Source: a virus
Direction: 5' to 3' (one strand)
Length of the DNA stretch: 21,590 nucleotides
Virus record (IMG/VR): IMGVR_UViG_3300046519_000255
Coordinates: 1 to 21,590 of that record
Shown here: in pieces, positions 13,311 to 20,382 of the stretch
Position numbering within the stretch: the stretch's first letter is position 1
Layout: every line of letters starts with the position of its first letter
Translations under genes and position numbers: made by a program
The notes under the pieces: model-generated
The model's database searches: none
What the model was told of the DNA's origin: nothing
Seen by the model: only the letters and a program-made list of their open reading frames with translations

Positions 13311-13562
13311 ATGATCGAGCTTGGACAGAAAGCAGAAGACAAGATCACCGGCTTCTACGGAACCATCACCGGCCGCGCGCAGTACCTCACCGGTTGCGAT
13401 CAGTACTGCCTGGTGCCGCCGATTCGCCAAGGCATCAACGAGGTTCAGAAGTCGGAGTGGTTCGACGAGGGCCGGATCAAGATCCTCGGCCCCGGTGTGA
13501 GTGCGGCAGACGTTGCTGGTCCTCGCCCTGGTGGACCGCAGCGAGATTCACCACGCTGCTGA
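13311..13562 (+). CDS. Small conserved phage protein
   Basis: 83 aa with an excellent ribosome site (AAAGGAG, five bases before ATG). The N-terminal 55 residues (MIELGQKAEDKITGFYGTIT, GRAQYLTGCDQYCLVPP, EWFDEGRIKIL) look like a small beta-barrel, a type seen repeatedly in early operons of Pseudomonas phages. The last 25 residues are Gly/Pro/Arg-rich and probably disordered. No function can be given. It follows the GerE-type gene by 33 bases in the same transcript. Confidence 0.72.
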   Translation: MIELGQKAEDKITGFYGTITGRAQYLTGCDQYCLVPPIRQGINEVQKSEWFDEGRIKILGPGVSAADVAGPRPGGPQRDSPRC

Positions 13563-13626
13563 ATGAGTATCGCGTCACTAAGCGCACCTCAACAGTAATC
13601 ATCACCATGGTCATTGGCCCTCAGGT

Positions 13627-14079
13627 CTAACCGACCATTCGCATCACCTTGGCCGGACCGGGAATAACCAGCTCGACATACTCCGTAGCCTGCTCGGACC
13701 AATACCTATCGGCCAGTTGGTGGAATCCATCAAGAACCTGAAGGCCAGGAGGCATGAAAAAATTGTAATTTCCGCGGTGAATAGTGAGATCGCGAGTATC
13801 GATGCTCAATTCGTAGATTAAGTTATTGGGGCAATTGCTATCCCTGTATCTAATCGCCTCTTCAAGCGTTTCTACCGCAAAAAGCGCCGTCATCCTGCTC
13901 GGTTTATCAGGAAATTTTTGCGTGCGGACACTATCCAGTATGCATTCCCGCAACAACGTGCTGGACGCTTCAGTGTGACGTCTCAGCATCCTCCCCCAGT
14001 TGCCAGGAAGAATGATGCTTCCCTCGCCAATCATGGTCGGGGCGGCGTGATAAACAATTACTTCCATGCTATCAAACAT
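13627..14079 (-). CDS. DUF2441-like protein with a possible ADP-ribosyltransferase fold (cargo)
   Basis: 150 aa from the ATG at 14079, with a second ATG four codons later; neither has a clear ribosome site, so the exact start is uncertain. It begins MFDSMEVIVYHAAPTMIGEG, then has LLRECILDSVRTQKFPDKPS, SRMTALFAVETLEEAIRYRD, LIYELSID, and near the end LADRYWSEQATEYVELVIPG. The order YH, PSR-x4-F, YW, E resembles DUF2441 proteins and the H-Y-E pattern of ADP-ribosyltransferase-like folds. I infer a possible toxin, defence or host-modifying enzyme. It is leftward inside a rightward operon, with a 66-aa gene directly upstream on the same strand. Confidence 0.62.
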   Translation of the reverse strand: MFDSMEVIVYHAAPTMIGEGSIILPGNWGRMLRRHTEASSTLLRECILDSVRTQKFPDKPSRMTALFAVETLEEAIRYRDSNCPNNLIYELSIDTRDLTIHRGNYNFFMPPGLQVLDGFHQLADRYWSEQATEYVELVIPGPAKVMRMVG

Positions 14080-14209
14080 TCCAAGTTGCTCTCGCGGTTT
14101 TAGGGATTGCGGAGCTAGCACGGCTCGGCGCGGGCAAAAATCCGGGCACCAGATTTCAGTGGCTAGTCTTGGCGACAGGGCCAGGCGAAAAGTCAACCGA
14201 GGGCAGTCC

Positions 14210-14410
14210 TCAGTTATCGATGACTTCTTGCTGATAGAGATCTTCTGCTTCTTTCAGCACCGATTGAAGCACCTCAATGAGCCCGGGAATCTCCTCCCGT
14301 TTGAACAGAAGCGTTTGGGTCGTGCCTGGCTGCTCCTGAGTGAGGCCGATGCCAAAGCTTTCAGTAACAAAACCCTCGACCCCAAAACTCGGTTCAATCT
14401 TCCAGCTCAT
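14210..14410 (-). CDS. 66-aa acidic protein upstream of the DUF2441-like gene
   Basis: MSWKIEPSFGVEGFVTESFG, IGLTQEQPGTTQTLLFKREE, then a helix IPGLIEVLQSVLKEAEDLYQ and an acidic end. GGAG lies eight bases before the ATG at 14410. The fold looks like a few strands and one long helix. No family recognised. Being small, acidic and ahead of a putative enzyme, it could be an antitoxin or immunity partner, but there is a gap of about 130 bases between the two genes. Its start lies 12 bases from the start of a rightward gene, so both need promoters outside the gap. Confidence 0.62.
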   Translation of the reverse strand: MSWKIEPSFGVEGFVTESFGIGLTQEQPGTTQTLLFKREEIPGLIEVLQSVLKEAEDLYQQEVIDN

Positions 14411-14422
14411 AGGACTTTCTCC

Positions 14423-14617
14423 ATGAAATACACGTACGTGATGAAGGACGGAATGTACATCTACAAAGGCCCAAAAAACCAGCGGGCACTCTTCGGGATT
14501 GCGCACTCGATCGAGCAGATTCGTAAAGCAATCGAGCGCCACCACGGCGCAATCGAATACACCCTCACGGAAGCTGAAGCGCGATTGCACGGAGCATCAC
14601 TTCTGCCCCTTCACTGA
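14423..14617 (+). CDS. 64-aa phage protein of unknown function
   Basis: MKYTYVMKDGMYIYKGPKNQ, RALFGIAHSIEQIRKAIERH, HGAIEYTLTEAEARLHG: strands, then a helix, then a strand and helix, a coherent small fold. AGGA lies eight bases upstream. It is read in the PL direction and is divergent, with only 12 bp between starts, from the 66-aa gene. The reverse strand within it has a reading frame too, but the plus-strand protein looks more natural. Not recognised. Confidence 0.58.
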   Translation: MKYTYVMKDGMYIYKGPKNQRALFGIAHSIEQIRKAIERHHGAIEYTLTEAEARLHGASLLPLH

Positions 14618-14628
14618 GTGGGCAGCGG

Positions 14629-14667
14629 GATGTAGGCCTACATCAAGCAAAGGGCTCAACAGAGCCC
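14629..14667. repeat. 16-bp perfect palindrome followed by a hairpin
   Basis: GATGTAGGCCTACATC (14629-14644) is a perfect palindrome, and GGGCTC-AACA-GAGCCC (14652-14667) follows eight bases later. Together they fill the gap between the 64-aa gene and the lyase-like gene. The second could be a weak terminator on the minus strand (followed by TTTGCTT) for the leftward cargo pair's upstream side; the first may be a protein site. Confidence 0.55.
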
Positions 14668-14698
14668 AGGTGACATCAAATGAAATAAGGAATCGACA

Positions 14699-15373
14699 AT
14701 GACTGTAGATATCAGCAATTTCATCATCGCCACCCCGCTTCCAATTTCCGACACTAACCCTATTTCCCTGGACTTGATCGGCTGGCGAGCGTTGATCGAA
14801 TGCCCAAGCGTCATCTCGATGCTTCCCGAGGGATCGCTGCAGATGACGGCGCCAACACTTGGAGCTTCCAGTAAAAGCGTCCATCGAACTCGTTGTGAAT
14901 GGAAAGAGCCCGGCTATTGGCTGTTTGCCAGTGCCGCAGACCATTGGTGCCGTCAAGAAATGCGGCTGACGAAGGTCAATTCGTTGCAGAAAGTCGTGAT
15001 CGGCCAAATTCATGTGCAGGGCTCTGAACGCCCACCGATAAAGGTGTTCTGGAATAAAGGCAAAATCACCATGGGGTTCCGGTCGAGCTACCTGCAAGAC
15101 GATCCGGTCAACTCGACAGTACTGGAAAACGTGCCGCTCGGCGCACTCTTCAAGATCAACATTCACGCCAACTCAAGCGGCGCTATATCGGTATCTGCGA
15201 GCTGCAACGGCGCCAAATCCACCTCCGCGATCATGCGCCTCGACAACACCTGGGACACGAAGACTCTCGCTTTCCACGGCGGCGTGTACAACCAGATCGA
15301 CTACTCCGATTCAACCGATCCTGAGGACGCTTCGATTTGCGTAATCAGTGATCTATCCATCACTCACGTGTAA
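14699..15373 (+). CDS. Polysaccharide lyase family 7 (alginate lyase-like) protein
   Basis: 224 aa with AAGGA seven bases before ATG. Three PL7 landmarks appear in order: HRTRCEW at 62-68 (family RTEL, catalytic Arg63), VVIGQIHVQG at 99-108 (Gln103 and His105), and FHGGVYNQIDYS at 192-203 (family YFKAGxYNQ, catalytic Tyr197). The core of one jelly-roll domain fills the protein. All four catalytic residues are kept, but the YFKAG motif is changed to AFHGG. There is no signal peptide and no tail-fibre or trimerisation domain. PL7 enzymes cut alginate or related uronate polymers by beta-elimination. A phage early-operon setting without export is odd; release by lysis, or a non-alginate role, are alternatives. 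Confidence 0.8.
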   Translation: MTVDISNFIIATPLPISDTNPISLDLIGWRALIECPSVISMLPEGSLQMTAPTLGASSKSVHRTRCEWKEPGYWLFASAADHWCRQEMRLTKVNSLQKVVIGQIHVQGSERPPIKVFWNKGKITMGFRSSYLQDDPVNSTVLENVPLGALFKINIHANSSGAISVSASCNGAKSTSAIMRLDNTWDTKTLAFHGGVYNQIDYSDSTDPEDASICVISDLSITHV

Positions 15374-15388
15374 GACCAACCAGCGCCA

Positions 15389-15878
15389 CGTCAGCCTGAC
15401 GATAACTGCCCGATGCCCTGGTACTCCCCAGCACCAGGACGCATCGGAGTGTGATCTGAGTACCGCCAGTCAGCGCGAGAGCAACGGCTGACAAACGTCA
15501 TGCAGATCACACCCCGATGCGGATGATTCTGCACCGCGCAAAGCGGCCCCCTGCATCCAGCGGGACCGGAAACAAATTGCACCTAACCGGAACGGTTTTT
15601 CCATCTCAAGCACGGAGGGTTTGCACCAATGCAGCATTAAACGCTTCACCTGTGTGGTGCAGTAAGCCTGAAGGCTACGCCCTTAACCCTGGCAGGCAGC
15701 GGATATCGGGGCCGACAGTGTCACCGCGCACCGGCCGAGCAATCGGTAGGCCACCCCAAGCTCAAGGTCACCGCTGATGATTTAAACCCAGGCCGTCGCC
15801 AGTAGCGGGCCTGGGAGGCTGTCACGTAGGGAGGTCTTCGTGACACCAACAAAAGCCCGGTTACGATCGGGCTTTTTT
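15389..15878. ncRNA. Gene-free, highly structured stretch ending in a terminator; candidate structured RNA
   Basis: About 500 bases without a credible gene. Elements in order: CGTCAG-C-CTGACG (15389-15401); a hairpin CGATGCCCTGGT (15411-15422) with ACCAGG and GCATCG (15433-15446); a long stem of CGCATCGGAGTGTGATCTG (15440-15458) with CAGATCACACCCCGATGCG (15503-15521), 18 of 19 paired plus a G-T wobble on the minus strand; an inner stem GTCAGC/GCTGAC (15469-15492); TGCACCA/TGGTGCA (about 15622-15661); CCCAGGCC...GGGCCTGGG (15787-15815); TGTCACG/CGTGACA (15820-15845); and a terminator. The first two stems share GCATCG and so exclude one another. The transcribed strand is not settled. Confidence 0.5.
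15851..15878 (+). terminator. Intrinsic terminator in the middle of the PL operon
   Basis: AAAAGCCCG (15851-15859) pairs with CGGGCTTTT (15868-15876) around an 8-base loop and is followed by more T. It would separate the lyase region from the downstream genes to int unless the polymerase is antiterminated. The A run also makes it a possible minus-strand terminator. Confidence 0.88.
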
Positions 15879-15895
15879 ACGCCTGCCTTTATCCA

Positions 15896-15946
15896 TCAGC
15901 ACTCTCCCCTGCGCCCAACGGCAAACAGCAGGCGGCCGAGTGCTGA
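15896..15946 (+). promoter_or_regulatory. Leader hairpin before the 94-aa gene
   Basis: TCAGCACTC (15896-15904) and GAGTGCTGA (15938-15946) form a perfect 9-bp stem, with CCTGC/GCAGG inside it. It ends 31 bases before the start codon. It may shape translation or be part of the structured block upstream. Confidence 0.5.
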
Positions 15947-15977
15947 CGAATACACGCAACCCCACCGAGGAATCACC

Positions 15978-16262
15978 ATGCATCCATCACTTCAACAGCG
16001 AGTCGACGGGGTTGCCGCCCTGCGCGCTCGTGCAAGCATCGCCACCGCCGCGTTCTACGCCATGATTAGCAAGGAGCAGCCCGTGCAAGAGATTCGCTTC
16101 CAGGTCATCGCCAAGGGCACCCATGCCTATCACATCATCGAGCGATCCACCGGCAAGGTGAAGGGGTTCCGCTGGACGTGGAAGGAAGCGATCAACCTGG
16201 CCCAAGTACTGGAAGCGCGCGCCGATGGCATCAAGCTCTCGCTGTCAGGTGAACGGAAATGA
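15978..16262 (+). CDS. Small phage protein of unknown function
   Basis: 94 aa from ATG at 15978; GAGGA six bases upstream rules out an earlier in-frame GTG. The N-terminal helix (MHPSLQQRVDGVAALRARAS) is followed by IRFQVIAKGTHAYHIIERST and GKVKGFRWTWKEAINLAQVL, a strand-strand-helix unit. Not recognised. Its stop overlaps the next start (ATGA, 16259-16262), so the two are made together. Confidence 0.68.
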   Translation: MHPSLQQRVDGVAALRARASIATAAFYAMISKEQPVQEIRFQVIAKGTHAYHIIERSTGKVKGFRWTWKEAINLAQVLEARADGIKLSLSGERK

Positions 16263-16573
16263 TCGGCGTACCAATGCCCAACCCGCGGGACTCGATCATC
16301 GAGGACCTAAACCAGAAGCTGGATCATTTCTTCGGCGCCGGCAAAACAGTCGAGCAGATCGCCAGCGGCGTCAGCGCTGAACGCCCACTTACTGGTAGCA
16401 CTGCCCATCACGAACGCCTCCGCGCCGAGCGCGACAAGATTGCCCCGAAGGTGCGCGAGCAGGCCGCCGCCGGCAAGAGTTCTGCAGAGGCAGCCAAAGC
16501 GCTCAGCATGCACGTCAAGCGCGTGCAGCTGATCGCCCAGGAAAACAAATTCAAGTTCGCTGAGCACTCATGA
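16259..16573 (+). CDS. Small protein with a possible C-terminal HTH
   Basis: 104 aa, coupled to the gene before it by ATGA. A charged helical start (DSIIEDLNQKLDHFFGAGKT), a middle with HHERLRAERDKIAPKVREQA, then GKSSAEAAKALSMHVKRVQLIAQENKF, which reads like a helix-turn-helix. No named family. It may regulate the early operon, but that is inferred only from the HTH-like end. Confidence 0.68.
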   Translation: MIGVPMPNPRDSIIEDLNQKLDHFFGAGKTVEQIASGVSAERPLTGSTAHHERLRAERDKIAPKVREQAAAGKSSAEAAKALSMHVKRVQLIAQENKFKFAEHS

Positions 16574-16654
16574 AACGAATCAGCAACCAGGTGCGCCAGC
16601 GCCGACGACAGACATGGCTGGATATACCAGCCAACGGAATTGAAGAGGCAGGCC

Positions 16655-17065
16655 ATGGCCGAGGAACAGCAACCGACGGCGGAAGCCATCAAGCAGCGCA
16701 AGAAACGCGAGAAGGAGGCGGCCAAGAATGCCGCGCTGGGCATCGAGAAGTTTCAGATCGAAGTTGTCGGGGTGTTCAAGCATGACCTCAAACGCCTGAT
16801 GAAAGCCCACGGCATCAACAACCAGCAGGACATTCACCAGCGGCTGCTGATCAACTTGATTGGCGTCGACTTCGAAACGCAGGCTTGGATGCTTCGCTGT
16901 GTCACGACACCTTACGAGATTACCGAAAAGGTGTCGAAAGCATTCTACGATCAAAGCATGCTGTTGATTCAACATGACTCAGGTGATGAAATAGTAGCGC
17001 TGTCAAACGCTACCGATGAAACCATTCACGTAGGCCATGACGAGAGTGCCGTACCCCCAGATTAA
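16655..17065 (+). CDS. Phage protein of unknown function
   Basis: 136 aa from ATG at 16655, with GAGG six bases upstream. The N-terminus is a very charged helix (TAEAIKQRKKREKEAAKNAA) leading to LGIEKFQIEVVGVFKHDLKR and a helical core (AHGINNQQDIHQRLLINLIG), then a polar C-terminus. A lysine-rich start with a LGIEK strand is seen in other small Pseudomonas phage proteins that resemble ribbon-helix-helix regulators, but I cannot confirm this. Its 3' end overlaps the convergent membrane protein gene by 63 bases. Confidence 0.68.
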   Translation: MAEEQQPTAEAIKQRKKREKEAAKNAALGIEKFQIEVVGVFKHDLKRLMKAHGINNQQDIHQRLLINLIGVDFETQAWMLRCVTTPYEITEKVSKAFYDQSMLLIQHDSGDEIVALSNATDETIHVGHDESAVPPD

Positions 17066-17938
17066 GGTTCCGTATATTGAGAACGCGAAGGCAAAACCTC
17101 TAAGAACATGCGCGATTTTTTTTAAATTGTTGAATTCACTCTTGGTACGAATTGTCCCTATACATTCATCCATGAGACCGATGACGAGCAATGAGAAAAC
17201 CGTGGTGATAGAGCCGCTTCGTTCAAGCCACACACCCGAGCTGTCGGTCGATGGCTTCCACATTTCAAAAAGATAATTGGCAAGTAAGGGCGCGAAAAAT
17301 GCAATCGCCAATGCTGCCGTCGACATCCAAAGGTTAATCTTTATCCTTGTTCTCATCGTGAACTCCATTTCGGAAATTGCTGATTTCCATGCTCTAAAAC
17401 CCACTTCATCCTGCCGATCTGTTGCAGACATTGCTTCACGTAGCGCCAGAATGGATGAATGGATATTATTAGCAGCCGCATCCAATTTACTTTGTGCCGA
17501 AAATTGGTCCAGCTGGTTGATATTTGTCCCTTTGAGCATTTTACAATTTGAGATTCCGGACTCCATTTCGGCCTTGATGCTCATGAATGGGACGAGCATT
17601 ACTTCATTCGGAAATTTAGTCAGATCCACACTACTTAACGTGGTCATGTGAGCTTCTGCGGCCATTAGCAAAGCGTCGGGAAATACGAACTGACTAGAGT
17701 TTATCTCAGCGACTTCGTCCCGAAGATCGGTGATTGATCCAGCAGCGCCATTGGCAATGTTCACAATTGCCATTTTCATAACTCTTATTCTACTGGCCTC
17801 TTCTTTCCGATGACGTTTCTCGGGCAATTGCGCAATATAGATGGCTACTGCAATGGCTAATATCGTACCAACTGCCTGCACCCAGGACGCCATTCCCGGG
17901 TGAGCCTCAATCCAGCTAGAGGCAACATCAAAAATCAT
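17003..17938 (-). CDS. Four-helix inner-membrane protein, cargo gene of unknown function
   Basis: 311 aa from ATG at 17938 (GGGGGAAG upstream). One helix near the start (WVQAVGTILAIAVAIYIAQL, about 17-36) is followed by a basic stretch KRHRKEE, a cytoplasmic helical domain of about 160 residues, and then three helices at about 201-224, 243-258 and 279-305. The region is clearly more AT-rich than its neighbours, and the gene points against the operon and overlaps the tail of the gene next to it, all signs of a late insertion. Expression in the lysogen would let it act in superinfection exclusion or abortive infection; this is inference. No family recognised. Confidence 0.75.
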   Translation of the reverse strand: MIFDVASSWIEAHPGMASWVQAVGTILAIAVAIYIAQLPEKRHRKEEASRIRVMKMAIVNIANGAAGSITDLRDEVAEINSSQFVFPDALLMAAEAHMTTLSSVDLTKFPNEVMLVPFMSIKAEMESGISNCKMLKGTNINQLDQFSAQSKLDAAANNIHSSILALREAMSATDRQDEVGFRAWKSAISEMEFTMRTRIKINLWMSTAALAIAFFAPLLANYLFEMWKPSTDSSGVWLERSGSITTVFSLLVIGLMDECIGTIRTKSEFNNLKKIAHVLRGFAFAFSIYGTLIWGYGTLVMAYVNGFIGSV

Positions 17939-17983
17939 AACCACTTCCCCCAAAATCCGGAACTATACCGGCGAGGTGCCATT

Positions 17984-19606
17984 ATGCCCATCACTTACGG
18001 AAGCGTTTGCAGTGGCATCGAGGCAGCAACGCTTGCATGGAAGCCTCTCGGCATACGCGCAACTTGGTTCGCCGAGATTGAAGCGTTCCCCAGCGCGGTG
18101 CTGGCCCATCACTACCCAAACACGCCGAATCTCGGCGATATGACCAAACTCGGCGCCCAAGTGCTGGCCGGCAAGATCGCCGCACCAGACATCCTTGTCG
18201 GTGGCACCCCGTGCCAGGCATTCAGTGTCGCCGGCATGCGCGAAGGCCTCGCCGATCCGCGCGGCGCCCTCACCATCAAATACGTGGAGCTCGCAGATGC
18301 AATTGACTATGTTCGCGCTAGTCAACGAAAGCCCCCCTGCGTCATCGTCTGGGAAAACGTCCCCGGCGTCCTCAGCGACAAAGGGAACGCCTTCGGATGC
18401 TTTCTTGGCGCGCTTGCTGGGGAAGACTGCGAACTGCAGCCTTCAGGGAAAAAATGGCCGGACGCTGGTTGTGTGTATGGACCCAAAAGAACAATCGCGT
18501 GGCGGGTCCTGGACGCCCAATATTTCGGCCTGGCCCAACGACGCCGCCGTGTGTTCGTTGTCGCAAGTGCTCGAGACGGATTCGATCCCACTGAGGTACT
18601 TTTTGAGCGAGAAGGCGTGCGCCGGGATACTGCGCCGCGCCGAGGCGAGGGGCAAGACGTTACCGGAACAGCTCCTTTCGGCCCTGCGCTCCAGTGCGGA
18701 TGCGGACAAATCTTCGCCGAAGAGCTTGGACCGTACGGCTGCGTGAACTGCGAAGGTGACGAAGGCCCGGCGGTGTCGATGTTCGGCGGGATTCCGGCGT
18801 TCGGCGGTCACGGTCTGGACGGCTCGATCGAGAGATCAGCCACCCTCACGACGAAGGGCAGCCGGCTCGACATAGAAAGCGAGACCTTCCTCGTGCAGCC
18901 TGACGTCGTCGGAGCGCTGACCAGCCACGCCTACAGTGGTGGAGCGGGAGGCAGACCAGACGGCGCAGCGGCTGGTCATTTCCTCGCGGTGGCACCATCG
19001 CTTCGAGCCCAAGCCCAGAGTAGTCATCGCGCCGATTCCGAAGCATTCATCGTAGCCGGCACGCTCAATGCCAACGGCAAGGCGGCCGGCAGCGCCACAC
19101 AGCAGGATGCGGAATCCGGATTGCTGGTGGTGCATGGCACTCAAGACCCTGGATACAGCAGTCACACAGCATTTGCTCTCGGCCGAAATAATGGCCAGGA
19201 AAACGCGGTGTGCATCACCGGCGACATAACCCACACGCTCAAGGATGACGGCTTCGACGGCAGCGAGGACTGCACCGGTCGCGGCCAGCCCATTGTTTCA
19301 GTGCTTCGCGGAATCAGTGAATACAGCTCAGGCCTGCCATCGCTTCGATCATCATCCGGCGACGCAGGCGGTGGCAGCGAGGCGCTGATCTCCACCAGCA
19401 GCGTTCGCCGATTGATTCCGCGAGAGTGCGAGCGCCTCCAGGGCATGCCAGACGACTACACGCTGATCCCTTGGCGCGGCAAGCCCGCCGAGGAATGTCC
19501 GGACGGTCCGCGCTACAAGGCGATCGGTAACAGCAAGGCGGTCACCGTCGTTCGCTGGATAGGCCGGCGCATCCTCAAGCAGATCACTCCCAGCCCCTAC
19601 GGCTGA
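17984..19606 (+). CDS. Cytosine-C5 DNA methyltransferase, phage orphan type
   Basis: 540 aa from ATG at 17984 (GAGG seven bases upstream). C5-methylase motifs are seen in order: I as SVCSGIEAATLAW at 7-19, IV as GGTPCQAF with catalytic Cys77, VI as ENVPG at 125-129, VIII as QRRRRVFVVAS near 185, and IX-X as RRLIPRECERLQGMPDDYT and AIGNSKAV near the end. Between VIII and IX is a long insert of about 270 residues, the target-recognition region, with a CxC...CxxC ribbon (CGCGQIFAEELGPYGCVNC). No restriction enzyme gene is nearby, so it probably protects phage DNA from host restriction or marks it. It lies beside the divergent membrane protein gene. Confidence 0.93.
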   Translation: MPITYGSVCSGIEAATLAWKPLGIRATWFAEIEAFPSAVLAHHYPNTPNLGDMTKLGAQVLAGKIAAPDILVGGTPCQAFSVAGMREGLADPRGALTIKYVELADAIDYVRASQRKPPCVIVWENVPGVLSDKGNAFGCFLGALAGEDCELQPSGKKWPDAGCVYGPKRTIAWRVLDAQYFGLAQRRRRVFVVASARDGFDPTEVLFEREGVRRDTAPRRGEGQDVTGTAPFGPALQCGCGQIFAEELGPYGCVNCEGDEGPAVSMFGGIPAFGGHGLDGSIERSATLTTKGSRLDIESETFLVQPDVVGALTSHAYSGGAGGRPDGAAAGHFLAVAPSLRAQAQSSHRADSEAFIVAGTLNANGKAAGSATQQDAESGLLVVHGTQDPGYSSHTAFALGRNNGQENAVCITGDITHTLKDDGFDGSEDCTGRGQPIVSVLRGISEYSSGLPSLRSSSGDAGGGSEALISTSSVRRLIPRECERLQGMPDDYTLIPWRGKPAEECPDGPRYKAIGNSKAVTVVRWIGRRILKQITPSPYG

Positions 19607-19651
19607 TTACTCCAACCCGCCGCCCGGGCATGACCCGGCATAGGACGCCCC

Positions 19652-20173
19652 ATGCCCACAGAAAACAATACCTCCCAGCTGCAGCCGGAAGTGAAGCGCT
19701 GGCAATTAAAAGGATTCATCCCTGGCGTTGAAGGCGAGAGCAAGGCTGTATTCCGGCCGGTCGTAGTGCTTGCCTCAGACTTCGACGTCGTCCAGTCCGA
19801 GCTGGCTGCTTTGCGGGAAGAGCTGGAACGCCAGAAGCGCTACGTCGAGATCAACGCCAACTCGGCCCACGGCAAGCACAAGGAAGGTCAGCGCTACCGG
19901 GATGAGCGTGACGCCCTGCAGCTGCGCCTGAACGCAGCGGATCAACGGATTGATGACCTCACCGCGCAGCATACCGAGCCGGTGGCATATCTCTATACCT
20001 GCACATTCGATAAGTACCAGGAACCTGTAGTTCGTTACAGCCAGCTCAGGGTGACGCATGCAACAGAAGGCTGGATCGAAGAACCGCTATTTCGGTTGCC
20101 CCCCCACCATCTTAGAGCAGACGCACATATGACCGGCATCGAGCGCATGCCTCCGGCATGGAGCAAGCAATGA
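19652..20173 (+). CDS. Coiled-coil phage protein of unknown function
   Basis: 173 aa; AGGA six bases before ATG. After a beta-like start (VKRWQLKGFIPGVEGESKAV) there is a coiled coil (about 45-105: DVVQSELAALREELERQKRY and YRDERDALQLRLNAADQRID), then a C-terminal segment with TEPVAYLYTCTFDKYQEPVV and EPLFRLPPHHLR. The pattern PVAYLY...L...PLF is common in phage early proteins of mixed architecture (Ea22-like and relatives). No function known. The stop overlaps the xis start (ATGA, 20170-20173). Confidence 0.75.
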   Translation: MPTENNTSQLQPEVKRWQLKGFIPGVEGESKAVFRPVVVLASDFDVVQSELAALREELERQKRYVEINANSAHGKHKEGQRYRDERDALQLRLNAADQRIDDLTAQHTEPVAYLYTCTFDKYQEPVVRYSQLRVTHATEGWIEEPLFRLPPHHLRADAHMTGIERMPPAWSKQ

Positions 20174-20382
20174 AAAAAGAACTCATCAAGATCAGCGAGT
20201 TTCAGCGCCGGCGCTGGGGTGAAAACGGAACCCCGCAATGCCCCCAGGCGATTCGCAACCATATCCGCAACGGCGTAGTGCCCGGCGAGCAGATCGGGAA
20301 ACTCTGGTACGTTGATTGGACTGCGTTCAACCGGTCGAACGGCAATGACCTGGTGGCGATGGTATTGAAAGGAGCAGCATGA
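20170..20382 (+). CDS. xis: Excisionase-like protein
   Basis: 70 aa from the ATG at 20170, coupled to the gene upstream by ATGA and with GGAG six bases before it. MKKELIKISEFQRRRWGENG is followed by CPQAIRNHIRNGVVPGEQIG and KLWYVDWTAFNRSNGNDL: a winged-helix of MerR/Xis type. It ends by overlapping the int start (ATGA). Excisionases bend the att DNA and direct the integrase to excise the prophage. The identification rests on size, fold pattern and coupling with int. Confidence 0.85.
   Translation: MKKELIKISEFQRRRWGENGTPQCPQAIRNHIRNGVVPGEQIGKLWYVDWTAFNRSNGNDLVAMVLKGAA

Noticed and set aside
15640-15760. Possible tRNA in the gene-free stretch
   Set aside because: No acceptor stem or T-loop consensus (GGTTCGAATCC-like) could be found.
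15517-15777. 86-aa frame within the structured block
   Set aside because: No ribosome site, low-complexity composition, and it crosses the hairpins that look like the conserved feature.
16570-16785. 71-aa frame starting with an ATGA overlap after the HTH-like gene
   Set aside because: Its second half is Gly/His/Arg-rich and overlaps the well-supported gene at 16655 out of frame; the ATGA may be chance. A short real peptide cannot be fully excluded.
9504-16910. GTGTCACGACAC occurring both in rha (9504-9515) and in the gene at 16655 (16899-16910)
   Set aside because: Repeated 12-mers are expected by chance in a window of this size; no third copy in a regulatory gap.
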